Positions 7,132-14,076 of a stretch of DNA of 24,661 nucleotides are shown piece by piece. The stretch comes from UBA1774 sp045223835. GTDB taxonomy: Bacteria > Bacillota > Clostridia > Oscillospirales > Oscillospiraceae. The DNA is taken from contig JBGUZS010000207.1 of assembly GCA_045223835.1 (NCBI GenBank), forward strand, positions 1 through 24,661. Direction: 5' to 3'. A program made the translations under genes and the position numbers. The notes beneath the pieces are model-generated. The model saw only the letters and a list, made by a program, of their open reading frames with translations. It searched no databases and was not told the origin of the DNA. How positions within the stretch are numbered: position 1 is the first letter of the stretch; each line of letters opens with the position of its first letter.

Positions 7132-7759
7132 GTTTGAGAGTAGTGTAATTTTGAGTGGTAGTAAAACTTGCATCTGGAAGTGGGTCCAATGCTGCCAGTT
7201 TGAGAGTAGTGTAATTTTGAGTGGTAGTAAAACAGCGTGAGAACGTATCGTTCCGTCAACCTAGTTTGAGAGTAGTGTAATGTTGAGTGGTAGTAAAACC
7301 CCCCGCGTCTCTCCCCAGATCGTCCGGCTGAGTTTGAGAGTAGTGTAATTTTGAGTGGTAGTAAAACTTCCACGACCTCGCCGTCCTCTATTACAACGTT
7401 TGAGAGTAGTGTAATTTTGAGTGGTAGTAAAACACCGGGAGAAGATCGCAGAGGCGCAGCGGGGTTTGAGAGTAGTGTAATTTTGAGTGGTAGTAAAACA
7501 GATTGCCGGTGAAGTTAAGAGAAGAGACGGTTTGAGAGTAGTGTAGTTTTGAGTGGTAGTAAAACAAACTAGGGCATAATACAGCACTAGCCTCCGTTTG
7601 AGAGTAGTGTAATTTTGAGTGGTAGTAAAACATCAGCCGATCTTCACCTGCCCGCAGAACGGTTTGAGAGTAGTGTAATTTTGAGCGGTAGTAAAACCTG
7701 GCCCACCTGGGGCGCGTCTCCGCGTTTGAGAGTCGTGTGTTTTTTGAGATGTAACCCAC
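7132..7759 (+). CRISPR. Type II-A CRISPR array, 9 good repeats plus 1 degenerate, 9 spacers
   Basis: The 36-bp repeat begins GTTTGAGAGTAGTGTAA and ends GAGTGGTAGTAAAAC. Repeats lie at 7132-7167, 7198-7233, 7264-7299, 7332-7367, 7398-7433, 7464-7499, 7530-7565, 7596-7631 and 7662-7697, with a degenerate last copy at 7724-7759. Single changes occur in repeats 3 (T to G), 7 (A to G) and 9 (T to C). Spacers are 30 nt except spacer 3 (32 nt, 7300-7331) and spacer 9 (26 nt, 7698-7723). Leader on the left and worn repeat on the right fix transcription as rightward. I saw no spacer match elsewhere in the window by eye. The reverse-strand frames crossing the array are repeat translations, not genes. 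Confidence 0.98.
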
Positions 7760-7767
7760 AAAAATCT

Positions 7768-7804
7768 CCGTCCCTCCCCGCTGGGGGAGGGACGGACCGT
7801 CTTT
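7768..7804. terminator. Bidirectional terminator between the array and the minus-strand genes
   Basis: A perfect 12-bp stem, CCGTCCCTCCCC (7768-7779) with GGGGAGGGACGG (7784-7795), loop GCTG. CTTTT follows on the plus side (7801-7805) and ATTTTT on the minus side, so it can end both the array transcript and the gene at 7837. Confidence 0.75.
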
Positions 7805-7836
7805 TCTCCTGTTCGTCGGTATACTCCGATACTTCC

Positions 7837-8103
7837 TCAGTACTCCTTCTTCACGCTCTCCAGGCCGTAGATCTCCCGGAAGCGTGCCTCGTCCCGGGGG
7901 GTGCGGATCAGCATGACCTCGGTGAAATGCCCGCCCTCCAGGTCCTTGAACCCGGCGACTTTCTCCCCGGTGCAGATGGAGCTGCGCAGGACGGGGATCT
8001 GCTTCTCCGGGTCGAAGGGGATCTTCTCCGCCAGCTCCCGGCCGGCCCGGTCCTTCCGGCCGAAGCGGGCGAACAGGCCGCCCCGATTCTCCTTGTTTTT
8101 CAT
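7837..8103 (-). CDS. Small conserved hypothetical protein (88 aa)
   Basis: A basic N-terminus (KNKENRGG...FARFGRKDR) is followed by a compact region PVLRSSICTGEKVAGFKDLEG and FTEVMLIRTPRDEARFREIYGLE. The SICTGEKVAGF and EVMLI segments resemble small proteins I have seen in clostridial genomes without an assigned function. It has no signal peptide, no membrane segment and a single Cys. It starts 15 bp after the upstream metallo-hydrolase gene and is probably cotranscribed with it. No function can be stated. Confidence 0.7.
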   Translation of the reverse strand: MKNKENRGGLFARFGRKDRAGRELAEKIPFDPEKQIPVLRSSICTGEKVAGFKDLEGGHFTEVMLIRTPRDEARFREIYGLESVKKEY

Positions 8104-8118
8104 TTGCTCAGCCTCCGT

Positions 8119-8997
8119 TCACACCGCCTGCCACAGAAGCAGGTTATCCCGGATCAGGGCCTCCAGCCGCCCCGCCGCCTCCAGCCAGGCGAGGTAGGAC
8201 CGCACCGTGCTGCCCACCAGGGCATGCTGCTGGAAGGTCATGGTCAGACCGTATTCCGCAAACAGGCGCTGCAGGAGCTGTTCAAAGCTGCTGGGCTCCC
8301 GGCAGAGGGCCAGGATCCGGTCCCCGATCTCCCGCACCGCCTCGGCGTTCAGCCGGGCCAGGGGGGCGATATCCGCCGCCGGCTCTGCGTGGGCGGGGAT
8401 GAAGCGCTCCGCCTCCATGGCCGCCACCGCCTCCAGGGTGGCGAGATAGGCCCCCGGATCCACCAGGAAGCTGATCCGGTATTTCTCCAGGGTATCCCGG
8501 CTGGAGAGGCAGTCCGCCAGATAGACCGCATTATCCGGGGTGCGGAAGCCCACCATATCCCAGGAATGGCCGGGAAGGGGGATCAGCTCCCAGCCCGCGG
8601 GCAGCGTTTCCGGCGTGAGGGGCAGGACGTCGCAGCCCTGGGCCATGAGGAACTTATGCCGCAGCGCCTTCGGCGGGTTTCCGCCATACAGGAAGGTCGG
8701 CTCCAGCAGGGGATGCTCCGTAAAATCCCGCTCGATGCCCGGGGCGTACACCCGGCAGCCGGTCTGCTTCTGGAGATACTGATTCCCGCCGATATGGTCC
8801 GCATGGGAATGGGTGTTGTAGATGGCCTCCAGGGTCCAGCCGTTGGCGTCCAGGACCCGCTTCACCTTTTTTCCCGCGTCCTTGTCGTTCCCGCTGTCGA
8901 TCAGGCAGACCCGGTCTGCCCCGGTCTTCACCAGGCCGATCTTCGCCGGACAGTCGATATAAAAGCAGTTCTCCGTGACCCGGATCAGCTCATACAT
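8119..8997 (-). CDS. MBL-fold metallo-hydrolase
   Basis: A 292-residue cytosolic hydrolase of the metallo-beta-lactamase fold. The metal-binding signature THSHADHIGGN is at residues 62-72 (H63, H65, D67, H68). Further ligand positions fit PLPGHSWDM, YLADCLSS and FIPAHAEP. After the catalytic domain, a helical tail (LLQRLFAEYGLTMTFQQHALVG, then LEAAGRLEAL) resembles the winged-helix-like end of hydrolases such as LACTB2-type proteins. The start at 8997 has GGGAGG ten bases upstream and lies behind a strong promoter (9025-9053). The frame continues open further upstream over nfo, but that extension is antisense and has no family match. The substrate is unknown; glyoxalase II, RNA or thioester hydrolysis are all possible. 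Confidence 0.85.
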   Translation of the reverse strand: MYELIRVTENCFYIDCPAKIGLVKTGADRVCLIDSGNDKDAGKKVKRVLDANGWTLEAIYNTHSHADHIGGNQYLQKQTGCRVYAPGIERDFTEHPLLEPTFLYGGNPPKALRHKFLMAQGCDVLPLTPETLPAGWELIPLPGHSWDMVGFRTPDNAVYLADCLSSRDTLEKYRISFLVDPGAYLATLEAVAAMEAERFIPAHAEPAADIAPLARLNAEAVREIGDRILALCREPSSFEQLLQRLFAEYGLTMTFQQHALVGSTVRSYLAWLEAAGRLEALIRDNLLLWQAV

Positions 8998-9024
8998 GGT
9001 CCCTGCCTCCCTTTCCTTTCCTCC

Positions 9025-9053
9025 ATTATACCGGTCTCCGGCCTCCGGGTCAA
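9025..9053 (-). promoter_or_regulatory. Promoter of the MBL hydrolase operon
   Basis: On the minus strand: TTGACC (9048-9053), 17-bp spacer, perfect TATAAT (9025-9030). It is divergent from the nfo promoter, only 13 bp away. Confidence 0.8.
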
Positions 9054-9065
9054 CGCGGGAAACCG

Positions 9066-9094
9066 TTGCGGGCTTCGGTCCGGGCTGGTATGAT
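9066..9094 (+). promoter_or_regulatory. nfo promoter
   Basis: TTGCGG (9066-9071), 17-bp spacer ending in TGG, then TATGAT (9089-9094), an extended -10. A GGGGAGGGGA ribosome site follows at 9111-9120. Confidence 0.65.
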
Positions 9095-9126
9095 GAAGGG
9101 GAGAAAAAGCGGGGAGGGGAAGACGG

Positions 9127-9999
9127 TTGATCTACATCGGCAATCATGTTTCCGTTTCGGGCGGCTATTTGGAGATGGGCAGGCATGCCGCCGCCCTGGG
9201 GGGCGATACCTTCGCCTTCTTCCCCCGGAATCCCCGGGGCGGGAAATCCAGGGCGGCAGACCCGGAGGATATCCGGGCCCTGGCGGACTTCATCCGGCGG
9301 CAGGGCTTCGGCCCCCTGGTGGTGCACGGGGCCTATACCATGAATGTCTGCGCCGCCCGGGAGGAGGTGCGGGCCAATTCCCTGGAGATGCTCCGGGACG
9401 ACCTGATCCGGCTGCAGGCGCTGCCGGGGAACCTGTATAACTTCCACCCCGGCAGCCATGTGGGCCAGGGGAGGGAGACGGGCATCCGGCAGATCGCCCA
9501 GGCGCTGGACGCCGCGATCCGGGCGGCGGAGGCAGCTTCCGGCGCGCCCCTGGCCAGCCGGATCCTCCTGGAGACCATGGCGGGGAAGGGCAGCGAGATC
9601 GGCGGCCGCTTCGAGGACCTGCGGGAGATCCTGGACCTGGCCGGTGAGCTGGGCGGGGCGGAGCGGCGGGATCAGCTGGGGGTCTGCCTGGATACCTGCC
9701 ATGTCTGGGACGGGGGATACGATATCCGGGGGGACCTGGACGGGGTGCTCCGGGAATTCGACCGGGTGATCGGCCTGGACAAGCTTCGGGCCATCCACCT
9801 GAACGACAGCAAGAATCCCTGCGGCTCCCGGAAGGACCGGCATGAGAAGCTGGGCCTGGGGCAGCTCGGCCCGGAGGCCCTCCGGGCGGCGGTCCGGCAT
9901 CCTCTGCTCCAGGGGCTGCCCTTTATCCTGGAGACGCCCAATGAGGACGAGGGCTACCGGGCGGAGATTGCCCGGGTCCGGGAATGGATGAGGGAATAA
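9127..9999 (+). CDS. nfo: Deoxyribonuclease IV (endonuclease IV, AP endonuclease)
   Basis: A base-excision repair enzyme that cuts the backbone 5' of abasic sites, using three zinc ions in a TIM barrel. It has 290 residues, the usual length. The metal ligand set is visible: H67 (VVHGAY), H107 (NFHPGS), E149 (LLETMAG), D189 and H192 (LDTCHVWDGGYD), H224 (AIHLNDS), D237 and H239 (DRHEKLGLG), E269 (ILETP). The start codon is TTG at 9127, chosen because a strong GGGGAGGGG site lies 7-16 bases upstream and the first residues IYIGNHVSVSGGY match the family start. It is transcribed alone from its own promoter and ends in a hairpin. Confidence 0.95.
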   Translation: MIYIGNHVSVSGGYLEMGRHAAALGGDTFAFFPRNPRGGKSRAADPEDIRALADFIRRQGFGPLVVHGAYTMNVCAAREEVRANSLEMLRDDLIRLQALPGNLYNFHPGSHVGQGRETGIRQIAQALDAAIRAAEAASGAPLASRILLETMAGKGSEIGGRFEDLREILDLAGELGGAERRDQLGVCLDTCHVWDGGYDIRGDLDGVLREFDRVIGLDKLRAIHLNDSKNPCGSRKDRHEKLGLGQLGPEALRAAVRHPLLQGLPFILETPNEDEGYRAEIARVREWMRE

Positions 10000-10003
10000 G
10001 GTT

Positions 10004-10027
10004 CGGGGGACCCGTGAGGGTCCCCCG
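10004..10027. terminator. Hairpin between the convergent nfo and lipoprotein genes
   Basis: A perfect 10-bp stem (10004-10013 with 10018-10027, loop GTGA) lies between two convergent stops. There is no clear T-run on either side, so it is a probable but not classic terminator. Confidence 0.5.
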
Positions 10028-10052
10028 ATGATCATGGGTCCGGCGCGGCTTG

Positions 10053-10454
10053 TTATTTGGCCAGCTCGACGAATTCTCCATCCAGATCCAGGGTGACGAC
10101 GCCGTCCTTGATGGTGCCCTCCAGGATCTGTTCCCCGCCGTTCTCGTCCTTGGCGGAGAGAATGAGCTTCTCCCCCTCAACCTTCCAGCTGAGCTCGTCG
10201 GAATCGTCATCCGAGGAGAATACGCCCTTGCCGCCGGACTTGAGCTCCAGGACCATGAAGCTTTGGGCCTTCTCCACATCGCCGTCATACAGAAGATCGG
10301 CCAGCTCCTGTACGGTCATGTCCTCCATCTTGCTGAATTTGTATGTGCCCAGGAGGGGGTCGCCGGCGGAGCTCCCGCCGTCCTTGCCGCCGCAGGCCGC
10401 CAGGAGGCCCAGCAGCAGCACGGCCAGCATCACGATCGCCATCGTCTTTTTCAT
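10053..10454 (-). CDS. Small secreted lipoprotein, unknown function
   Basis: The 133-residue precursor starts MKKTMAIVMLAVLLLGLLAACGG: two lysines, a hydrophobic stretch and a lipobox LAAC whose cysteine (residue 21) would be lipidated, so it should sit on the outer face of the cytoplasmic membrane. After a Gly/Ser linker comes a domain LLGTYKFSKMEDMTVQELADL followed by strands (LSWKVEGEKLILSA, ILEGTIKDGVVTLDLDGEFVELAK) that resembles the small lipocalin-like domains common in Firmicutes lipoproteins. The start at 10454 has AGGAAGG upstream; a start 27 bases earlier lacks a good site. It is monocistronic. Confidence 0.8.
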   Translation of the reverse strand: MKKTMAIVMLAVLLLGLLAACGGKDGGSSAGDPLLGTYKFSKMEDMTVQELADLLYDGDVEKAQSFMVLELKSGGKGVFSSDDDSDELSWKVEGEKLILSAKDENGGEQILEGTIKDGVVTLDLDGEFVELAK

Positions 10455-10514
10455 GGTTTCCTTCCTTTCCCGTCTGCGCATGAGGTGCGCTCAAAACGAT
10501 AGAAAATACAAGTG

Positions 10515-10543
10515 ATTTTACCCCGGATCCCCGTTTTTTGCAA
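10515..10543 (-). promoter_or_regulatory. Lipoprotein promoter
   Basis: On the minus strand: TTGCAA (10538-10543), 17-bp spacer, TAAAAT (10515-10520). Confidence 0.55.
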
Positions 10544-10591
10544 GGGGGAAGACGCCCGGCGGGCAGCGGCCGGCCCGGGAGAAAAAAACCT

Positions 10592-10620
10592 TGGACATTT
10601 CGTCGAAGGCAAAGTAAAAT
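10592..10620 (+). promoter_or_regulatory. Promoter of the channel / CNB / 2H operon
   Basis: TGGACA (10592-10597), 17-bp spacer, TAAAAT (10615-10620), each 5 of 6 to consensus. No other promoter was found before the three genes that follow. Confidence 0.6.
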
Positions 10621-10682
10621 AAAGGAACAAGCTACGAAAGACCGGTTCGCCGGAACACAGAAACAGCGGTGGAATAACGAGC

Positions 10683-11840
10683 ATGAAGAGATTCCTCTCA
10701 AAACTGAAAAGGCGGTCCGCGGGCTCGACCCTGCGGGCGGTCCTCCTCTTCCTCGCGGTGTACGCGGCGCTGTGCTACCTCTATTGGTATGCGGAGATCG
10801 GCCCGGGGGGAACCAAGACCTATCTGGATATCCTCCTGTGGAACAATGTGAATATCGTCCTCGGCAGAGGGTTCACGGACCTTGTCCCCAAGACCTGGAA
10901 GGGCCGGGCGCTGCTGATGATCTTCATCCTTTTCAGCATGCTCTTCCTGTCCACGATCATCGGCTTCATTTCCTCGAAGATCAACGCCAATGTCAACAGT
11001 CCCGCAAGGAGGATCAAAAGAGTGCAGTCGCTGTCGAATCACGTCATCATTTTTGGCTGGAAGAACGATATCCGGGCCCTGATCGGGGATATCCTCCGGA
11101 AGTCCCCCGGCCTCACGGCGGAGGACATCGTCATCGTGAACAACGTGAACGAGCTGAAGATCCAGAGCCTGCTCATGGATAAGGAACTGAAGGGGATCAA
11201 GTACATCCGGGGGGATTTCACCGAGGAACAGACCCTGCAGAACGCCAACGTGAAGAACGCCTCCACCGCCCTGGTCCTGGGGGAGGCCCATGAGAGCCTG
11301 GATGCGGAGCTGGTGGATTCCCGCATCTTCGTCTGCACCCTGATGATCAAGACCCTGAATCCCCGGTGCCATGTCTGCGCCCTGGTGCAGACGGAGCGGT
11401 ACCGGAATTATCTGGAGGCCCAGAACTGCGACGAGGTCATCTATACCGAGGAATACAGCCGGTATATCCTCTCCACCGCCACCAGCTACACGGGCATGGC
11501 CAACGTGCTCCGGGCCCTGTTCGACAACGGCAACGGCATCAGCATCCAGATCCTTCCCGTGGAGCGGGAATGGCGGGACAGGACCTATGCGGAGCTGGCG
11601 GCCTACTGCAAGAACGAAAAGGGGATCCTGACCCTGGGCGTGCTGGAAAACATGGGGGCGGAGAAGACCATCAAGCATTCCATCCTCTCCGACGCCATGA
11701 AGTCCAGCAACTACGGCGAGGTCATCCAGAAACTGAAGACGGTCAAGGACGCGGAGCTCAACCATCCGCTCCTCAACCCGCCGGACGACTACGTCCTGGG
11801 CAGGAATATGGGCCTGATCGTCCTGGCGGAGGAGATTTGA
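10683..11840 (+). CDS. Two-TM ion-channel-like protein with cytoplasmic RCK/TrkA-N-type domain
   Basis: 385 residues. A basic N-terminus is followed by TM1 (about 17-37, LRAVLLFLAVYAALCYLYWY), a pore-loop-like segment (52-69, ending GRGFTDLVP), TM2 (about 76-98, ALLMIFILFSMLFLSTIIGFI), then a large cytosolic region opening with NHVIIFGWKNDI at about 119, the position of a Rossmann RCK strand. The pore loop keeps the DLVP seen in K+ channels, but the GYG filter is replaced by GRGFTD, and the GxGxxG nucleotide loop is altered. This pattern resembles CASTOR/POLLUX-type channels more than classic K+ channels; ion selectivity cannot be predicted. Its stop is followed after one base by a cyclic-nucleotide-binding gene, so the two are probably translated together. 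No ribosome site stronger than AACGAGC was seen at the start. Confidence 0.8.
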   Translation: MKRFLSKLKRRSAGSTLRAVLLFLAVYAALCYLYWYAEIGPGGTKTYLDILLWNNVNIVLGRGFTDLVPKTWKGRALLMIFILFSMLFLSTIIGFISSKINANVNSPARRIKRVQSLSNHVIIFGWKNDIRALIGDILRKSPGLTAEDIVIVNNVNELKIQSLLMDKELKGIKYIRGDFTEEQTLQNANVKNASTALVLGEAHESLDAELVDSRIFVCTLMIKTLNPRCHVCALVQTERYRNYLEAQNCDEVIYTEEYSRYILSTATSYTGMANVLRALFDNGNGISIQILPVEREWRDRTYAELAAYCKNEKGILTLGVLENMGAEKTIKHSILSDAMKSSNYGEVIQKLKTVKDAELNHPLLNPPDDYVLGRNMGLIVLAEEI

Positions 11841-11841
11841 T

Positions 11842-12333
11842 ATGCAGTCTGAGGATATGATCCGGGATCTGAAAACCTTCCCCCTGCTGAGCAGGCTTTC
11901 CGACGAGGATCTTGCCCTTCTGGCGGGCGTTATGCGGGAGCAGCGCTTTCCCGCGGGGACGGAGATCCTGCGGGAAGGGGAGACGGGGGAGGAGATGTAC
12001 CTGCTGCTGGAGGGGAGCGTGGATGTGCTGAAAACGACCCCCTTCGGGGAGCCGTACGTCACCGCCTCCCTGCAGGACAGCTACCATTGCTCCTTCGGGG
12101 AGATGGCGCTGATCGACAAGGGTACCCGCAGCGCCACCATCCAGGCCAGGACGGACTGCCGGACCCTGTGCCTGGACTACGCGGCCTTCCAGCGCTTCTG
12201 CCGGGAGCATCCCCATATCGGGCTGGAGCTGCTCATGTCCATCTCCATCACCCTGGTCCGGGACCTGCGCCGGGAGAACGAGAATCTGCATATCGTCTAC
12301 CAGGCGCTGATCGAAGAGATCGAAAACGGCTGA
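11842..12333 (+). CDS. Stand-alone cyclic-nucleotide-binding domain protein
   Basis: 163 residues, essentially one CNB domain with a C-terminal helix and no HTH or membrane segment. The domain runs from about FPLLSRLSDEDLALL (13-27) through FPAGTEILREGETGEEMYLLLEGSVDV. The phosphate-binding cassette is FGEMALIDKGTRSATI (85-100), with G86, E87 and R96 at the positions that hold ribose and phosphate in cAMP/cGMP receptors, so ligand binding is plausible. It starts one base after the channel stop and uses sequence within the channel's end as its ribosome site (GGAGGAG at 11828-11834). I infer it is a separate gating or sensing subunit for the channel; an independent regulator role is possible. 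Confidence 0.85.
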   Translation: MQSEDMIRDLKTFPLLSRLSDEDLALLAGVMREQRFPAGTEILREGETGEEMYLLLEGSVDVLKTTPFGEPYVTASLQDSYHCSFGEMALIDKGTRSATIQARTDCRTLCLDYAAFQRFCREHPHIGLELLMSISITLVRDLRRENENLHIVYQALIEEIENG

Positions 12334-12371
12334 CCCGGAAACGGGTCTCCCGTCCGCCGGAGGAAACGCCT

Positions 12372-12884
12372 ATGCTATGCGTCATCGCCCGCGTCGATCC
12401 CGGGGCCAGAGAGCGGCTGGCCGCCCTGCGGAAGACCGCGGAGGCCTGGGACAGCCGGAGGGGAGAGCTGTACGGCCATATCACCCTGGTCACCTATGTG
12501 GGGGATGAAGAGGAGCGGTTCATCGCCTCCTGCCGGGCGCTGCTTTCCGGCCGCCGGGCCTTCTCCGTCCGTTACGGGGGGATCGAGATCCTCCCCGCCA
12601 CCTCCATTCTGGTGGCGTCCCTGGAGAAGGAGGGGGAGCTGCTTTCCCTCCATGGGGAGATTGCGGAAAAATGGAGCGGGGGCCTGGACCGGTGGACCGG
12701 GGATGAACGCTGGAAGCCCCATACCACGCTGCTGTATAATCCGGATGGGGACCTGACGGCTGCCGCGGCCGCCCTGGAGAATCGCTTCGTCCCCTTTTCC
12801 GCCCGGGTGGAGCGGATCGAATTCTCCCGGGTGGAGGAAACCGGCTACACCATCCTGGGCAGCATCGACCTGCCCATTACCTGA
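12372..12884 (+). CDS. 2H phosphoesterase superfamily protein (2'-5' RNA ligase-like)
   Basis: 170 residues with the two H-x-T motifs of the 2H fold: GHITLVTY (H36, T38) and KPHTTLLY (H117, T119). Members act on 2',3'-cyclic phosphates, 2'-5' linkages or cyclic nucleotides; the sequence does not say which. The ATG at 12372 is chosen for AGGAAA ten bases upstream; upstream codons in the same frame overlap the CNB gene antiphase and have no family match. It is third in the operon, 38 bp after the CNB gene and before a terminator-like hairpin. In this context a role in removing a nucleotide signal is an attractive but unproven inference. Confidence 0.8.
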   Translation: MLCVIARVDPGARERLAALRKTAEAWDSRRGELYGHITLVTYVGDEEERFIASCRALLSGRRAFSVRYGGIEILPATSILVASLEKEGELLSLHGEIAEKWSGGLDRWTGDERWKPHTTLLYNPDGDLTAAAAALENRFVPFSARVERIEFSRVEETGYTILGSIDLPIT

Positions 12885-12902
12885 TCGGATTTGGCGAAAT
12901 CA

Positions 12903-12929
12903 GCCCTCCGCCGTTTATCGGCGGAGGGC
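12903..12929. terminator. Hairpin after the 2H phosphoesterase gene
   Basis: A perfect 11-bp stem, GCCCTCCGCCG (12903-12913) with CGGCGGAGGGC (12919-12929), loop TTTAT. It lies 18 bp after the stop and lacks a T-run. Confidence 0.5.
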
Positions 12930-13017
12930 GATCGGTATTCTGCGGGAATCGAGAAAGAGGACTATACATAAGAAGCGTCAACGACAGATTTTTCTGCAAA
13001 GCCCATCACAACCGGAA

Positions 13018-13446
13018 TCAGCGTTCTTTTCTCCGGCGGAGCAGGTTTGCCAGCAGCTGTACCGCTATGGCAAGAAGGATCGCGCTGATGCCGATGGCCA
13101 GCTCGAGCGTGATGCCGTCCAGATACCCGCCCGGGTAATTCGTAGGCCAGCCGTTGGAGTAATCCGCCGGAAGATTCGCGGCAAAGCCTCCTGCCGCCGC
13201 TCCGATGGCACAGCCAGCACCCATGACCAGCAACCCAATCCATGCTCCTGTCAGGGCCAGCAGCATCACGGCGGCGAGCGTCACCGACATGGGCGGCTGG
13301 GTCAAGGGTATGAGCCAGTTGATCACGGGGCGGGTCCCGGAGATCAGTCCGCCCAGCAGCCTCGCCAGAGCGGTCAAAAGGGAAAAGCCGGCCCCCGTCA
13401 GAAGGCAAAACAGGACTCGTTTTCCTGTTTTCCAATACCAGTTCAT
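13018..13446 (-). CDS. Small multi-pass membrane protein, unknown function
   Basis: 142 residues with about four hydrophobic segments: LFCLLTGAGFSLLTALARLLGGLI (12-35), VTLAAVMLLALTGAWIGLLVMGAG (55-78), the Ala/Gly-rich part that continues from it, and LAIGISAILLAIAVQLLANLL (115-135), ending in a basic RRRKER tail that should stay inside. A polar loop rich in Asn, Pro and Tyr (about 90-108) separates the last two. I recognise no family. It lies 21 bp after the upstream gene at 13468 and is probably cotranscribed. Confidence 0.65.
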   Translation of the reverse strand: MNWYWKTGKRVLFCLLTGAGFSLLTALARLLGGLISGTRPVINWLIPLTQPPMSVTLAAVMLLALTGAWIGLLVMGAGCAIGAAAGGFAANLPADYSNGWPTNYPGGYLDGITLELAIGISAILLAIAVQLLANLLRRRKER

Positions 13447-13467
13447 CCTTCTCCCTGCCTTTTGCAG

Positions 13468-13887
13468 TTATTTCTTCTTTGCCCTGTAATAACCCTTCGG
13501 CGCGGTCAAATAGAGATAGATGACCCGGTCATCCCCCTCTTTGACATAAACCTCAGCAAACGGACTCCAGTTGGCGGAATCGTTTTCCTCCTCGGGGTCC
13601 AGGTATCCGGCGAACTTGTAGCCCTCCGGCTTCATGCTCAGCTGCACTTTGCTGAGTTCATTGGGCAGGCGGTAGATCGCGCCGTTCCAGCTGACCGTAT
13701 GCGGCTCATCAAATATCCCGGAGGTATACAGGGTGATGGCTATAGCGACCAGAAAAACCGGAATGAGGATGAGCAGCAGCTTTTTCGGAGAAGCCGTTTC
13801 GACCTTCTTTGCCCGCTTCAGCCCGATCATCCTCATGACCTGCTGTTGCTCCTTGATGAAATTCGGATCAAGACCCGGCATGGGCAT
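13468..13887 (-). CDS. Single-pass membrane protein with extracytoplasmic domain, unknown function
   Basis: 139 residues from the chosen start. A cytosolic part (MPMPGLDPNFIKEQQQVMRMIG) precedes one TM helix (about 36-54, LLLILIPVFLVAIAITLYT). A C-terminal domain (VSWNGAIYRLPNELSKV, GYKFAGYLDPEEE, VYVKEGDDRVIYLYLTAPKGYYRAKKK) would lie outside the cell. The start at 13887 has GGAGG seven bases upstream; the frame opens 18 codons earlier without a ribosome site. The KFAGYLDPEE and IYLYL pattern resembles small Firmicutes proteins of unknown function. It is the first gene of a two-gene operon. Confidence 0.7.
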   Translation of the reverse strand: MPMPGLDPNFIKEQQQVMRMIGLKRAKKVETASPKKLLLILIPVFLVAIAITLYTSGIFDEPHTVSWNGAIYRLPNELSKVQLSMKPEGYKFAGYLDPEEENDSANWSPFAEVYVKEGDDRVIYLYLTAPKGYYRAKKK

Positions 13888-13939
13888 AGGATTACCTCCT
13901 TTCCTGAGAAACGATACGCGACTTTGAACTTCTTCAACC

Positions 13940-13968
13940 ACTATACCGTAAAATTCTGCTGATCACAA
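13940..13968 (-). promoter_or_regulatory. Promoter of the two-gene membrane-protein operon
   Basis: On the minus strand: TTGTGA (13963-13968), 17-bp spacer, TATAGT (13940-13945). Confidence 0.5.
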
Positions 13969-14076
13969 GGCAGGATAGATCCTCCTGTTGTCTATATAGA
14001 CGCAAAAACTGTAAAAAAGTTGCAGGAAGAAGCTTCCAGCGCCGCAGCTGTCCGAAAAGGGCGTCCGAAAACCCCC

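Noticed and set aside
7107..7759. Several reverse-strand open frames of 88-122 codons with a repeating YYHSKLHYSQT or FTTTQNYTTLK pattern
   Set aside because: They are translations of the CRISPR repeat read backwards, with no ribosome sites; the DNA is an array.
7132..7759. Self-targeting spacers against genes in this window
   Set aside because: Reading the nine spacers against the window by eye gave no match; targets outside the window cannot be judged.
8998..10035. Long N-terminal extension of the MBL hydrolase frame over nfo
   Set aside because: It is antisense to a well-defined nfo gene; the real start at 8997 has a ribosome site and a promoter.
10538..11182. Plus-strand open frame overlapping the start of the channel gene
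   Set aside because: It is in a different frame, its product is low-complexity Arg/Gly/Pro-rich sequence typical of GC-rich shadows, and the channel frame has membrane segments.
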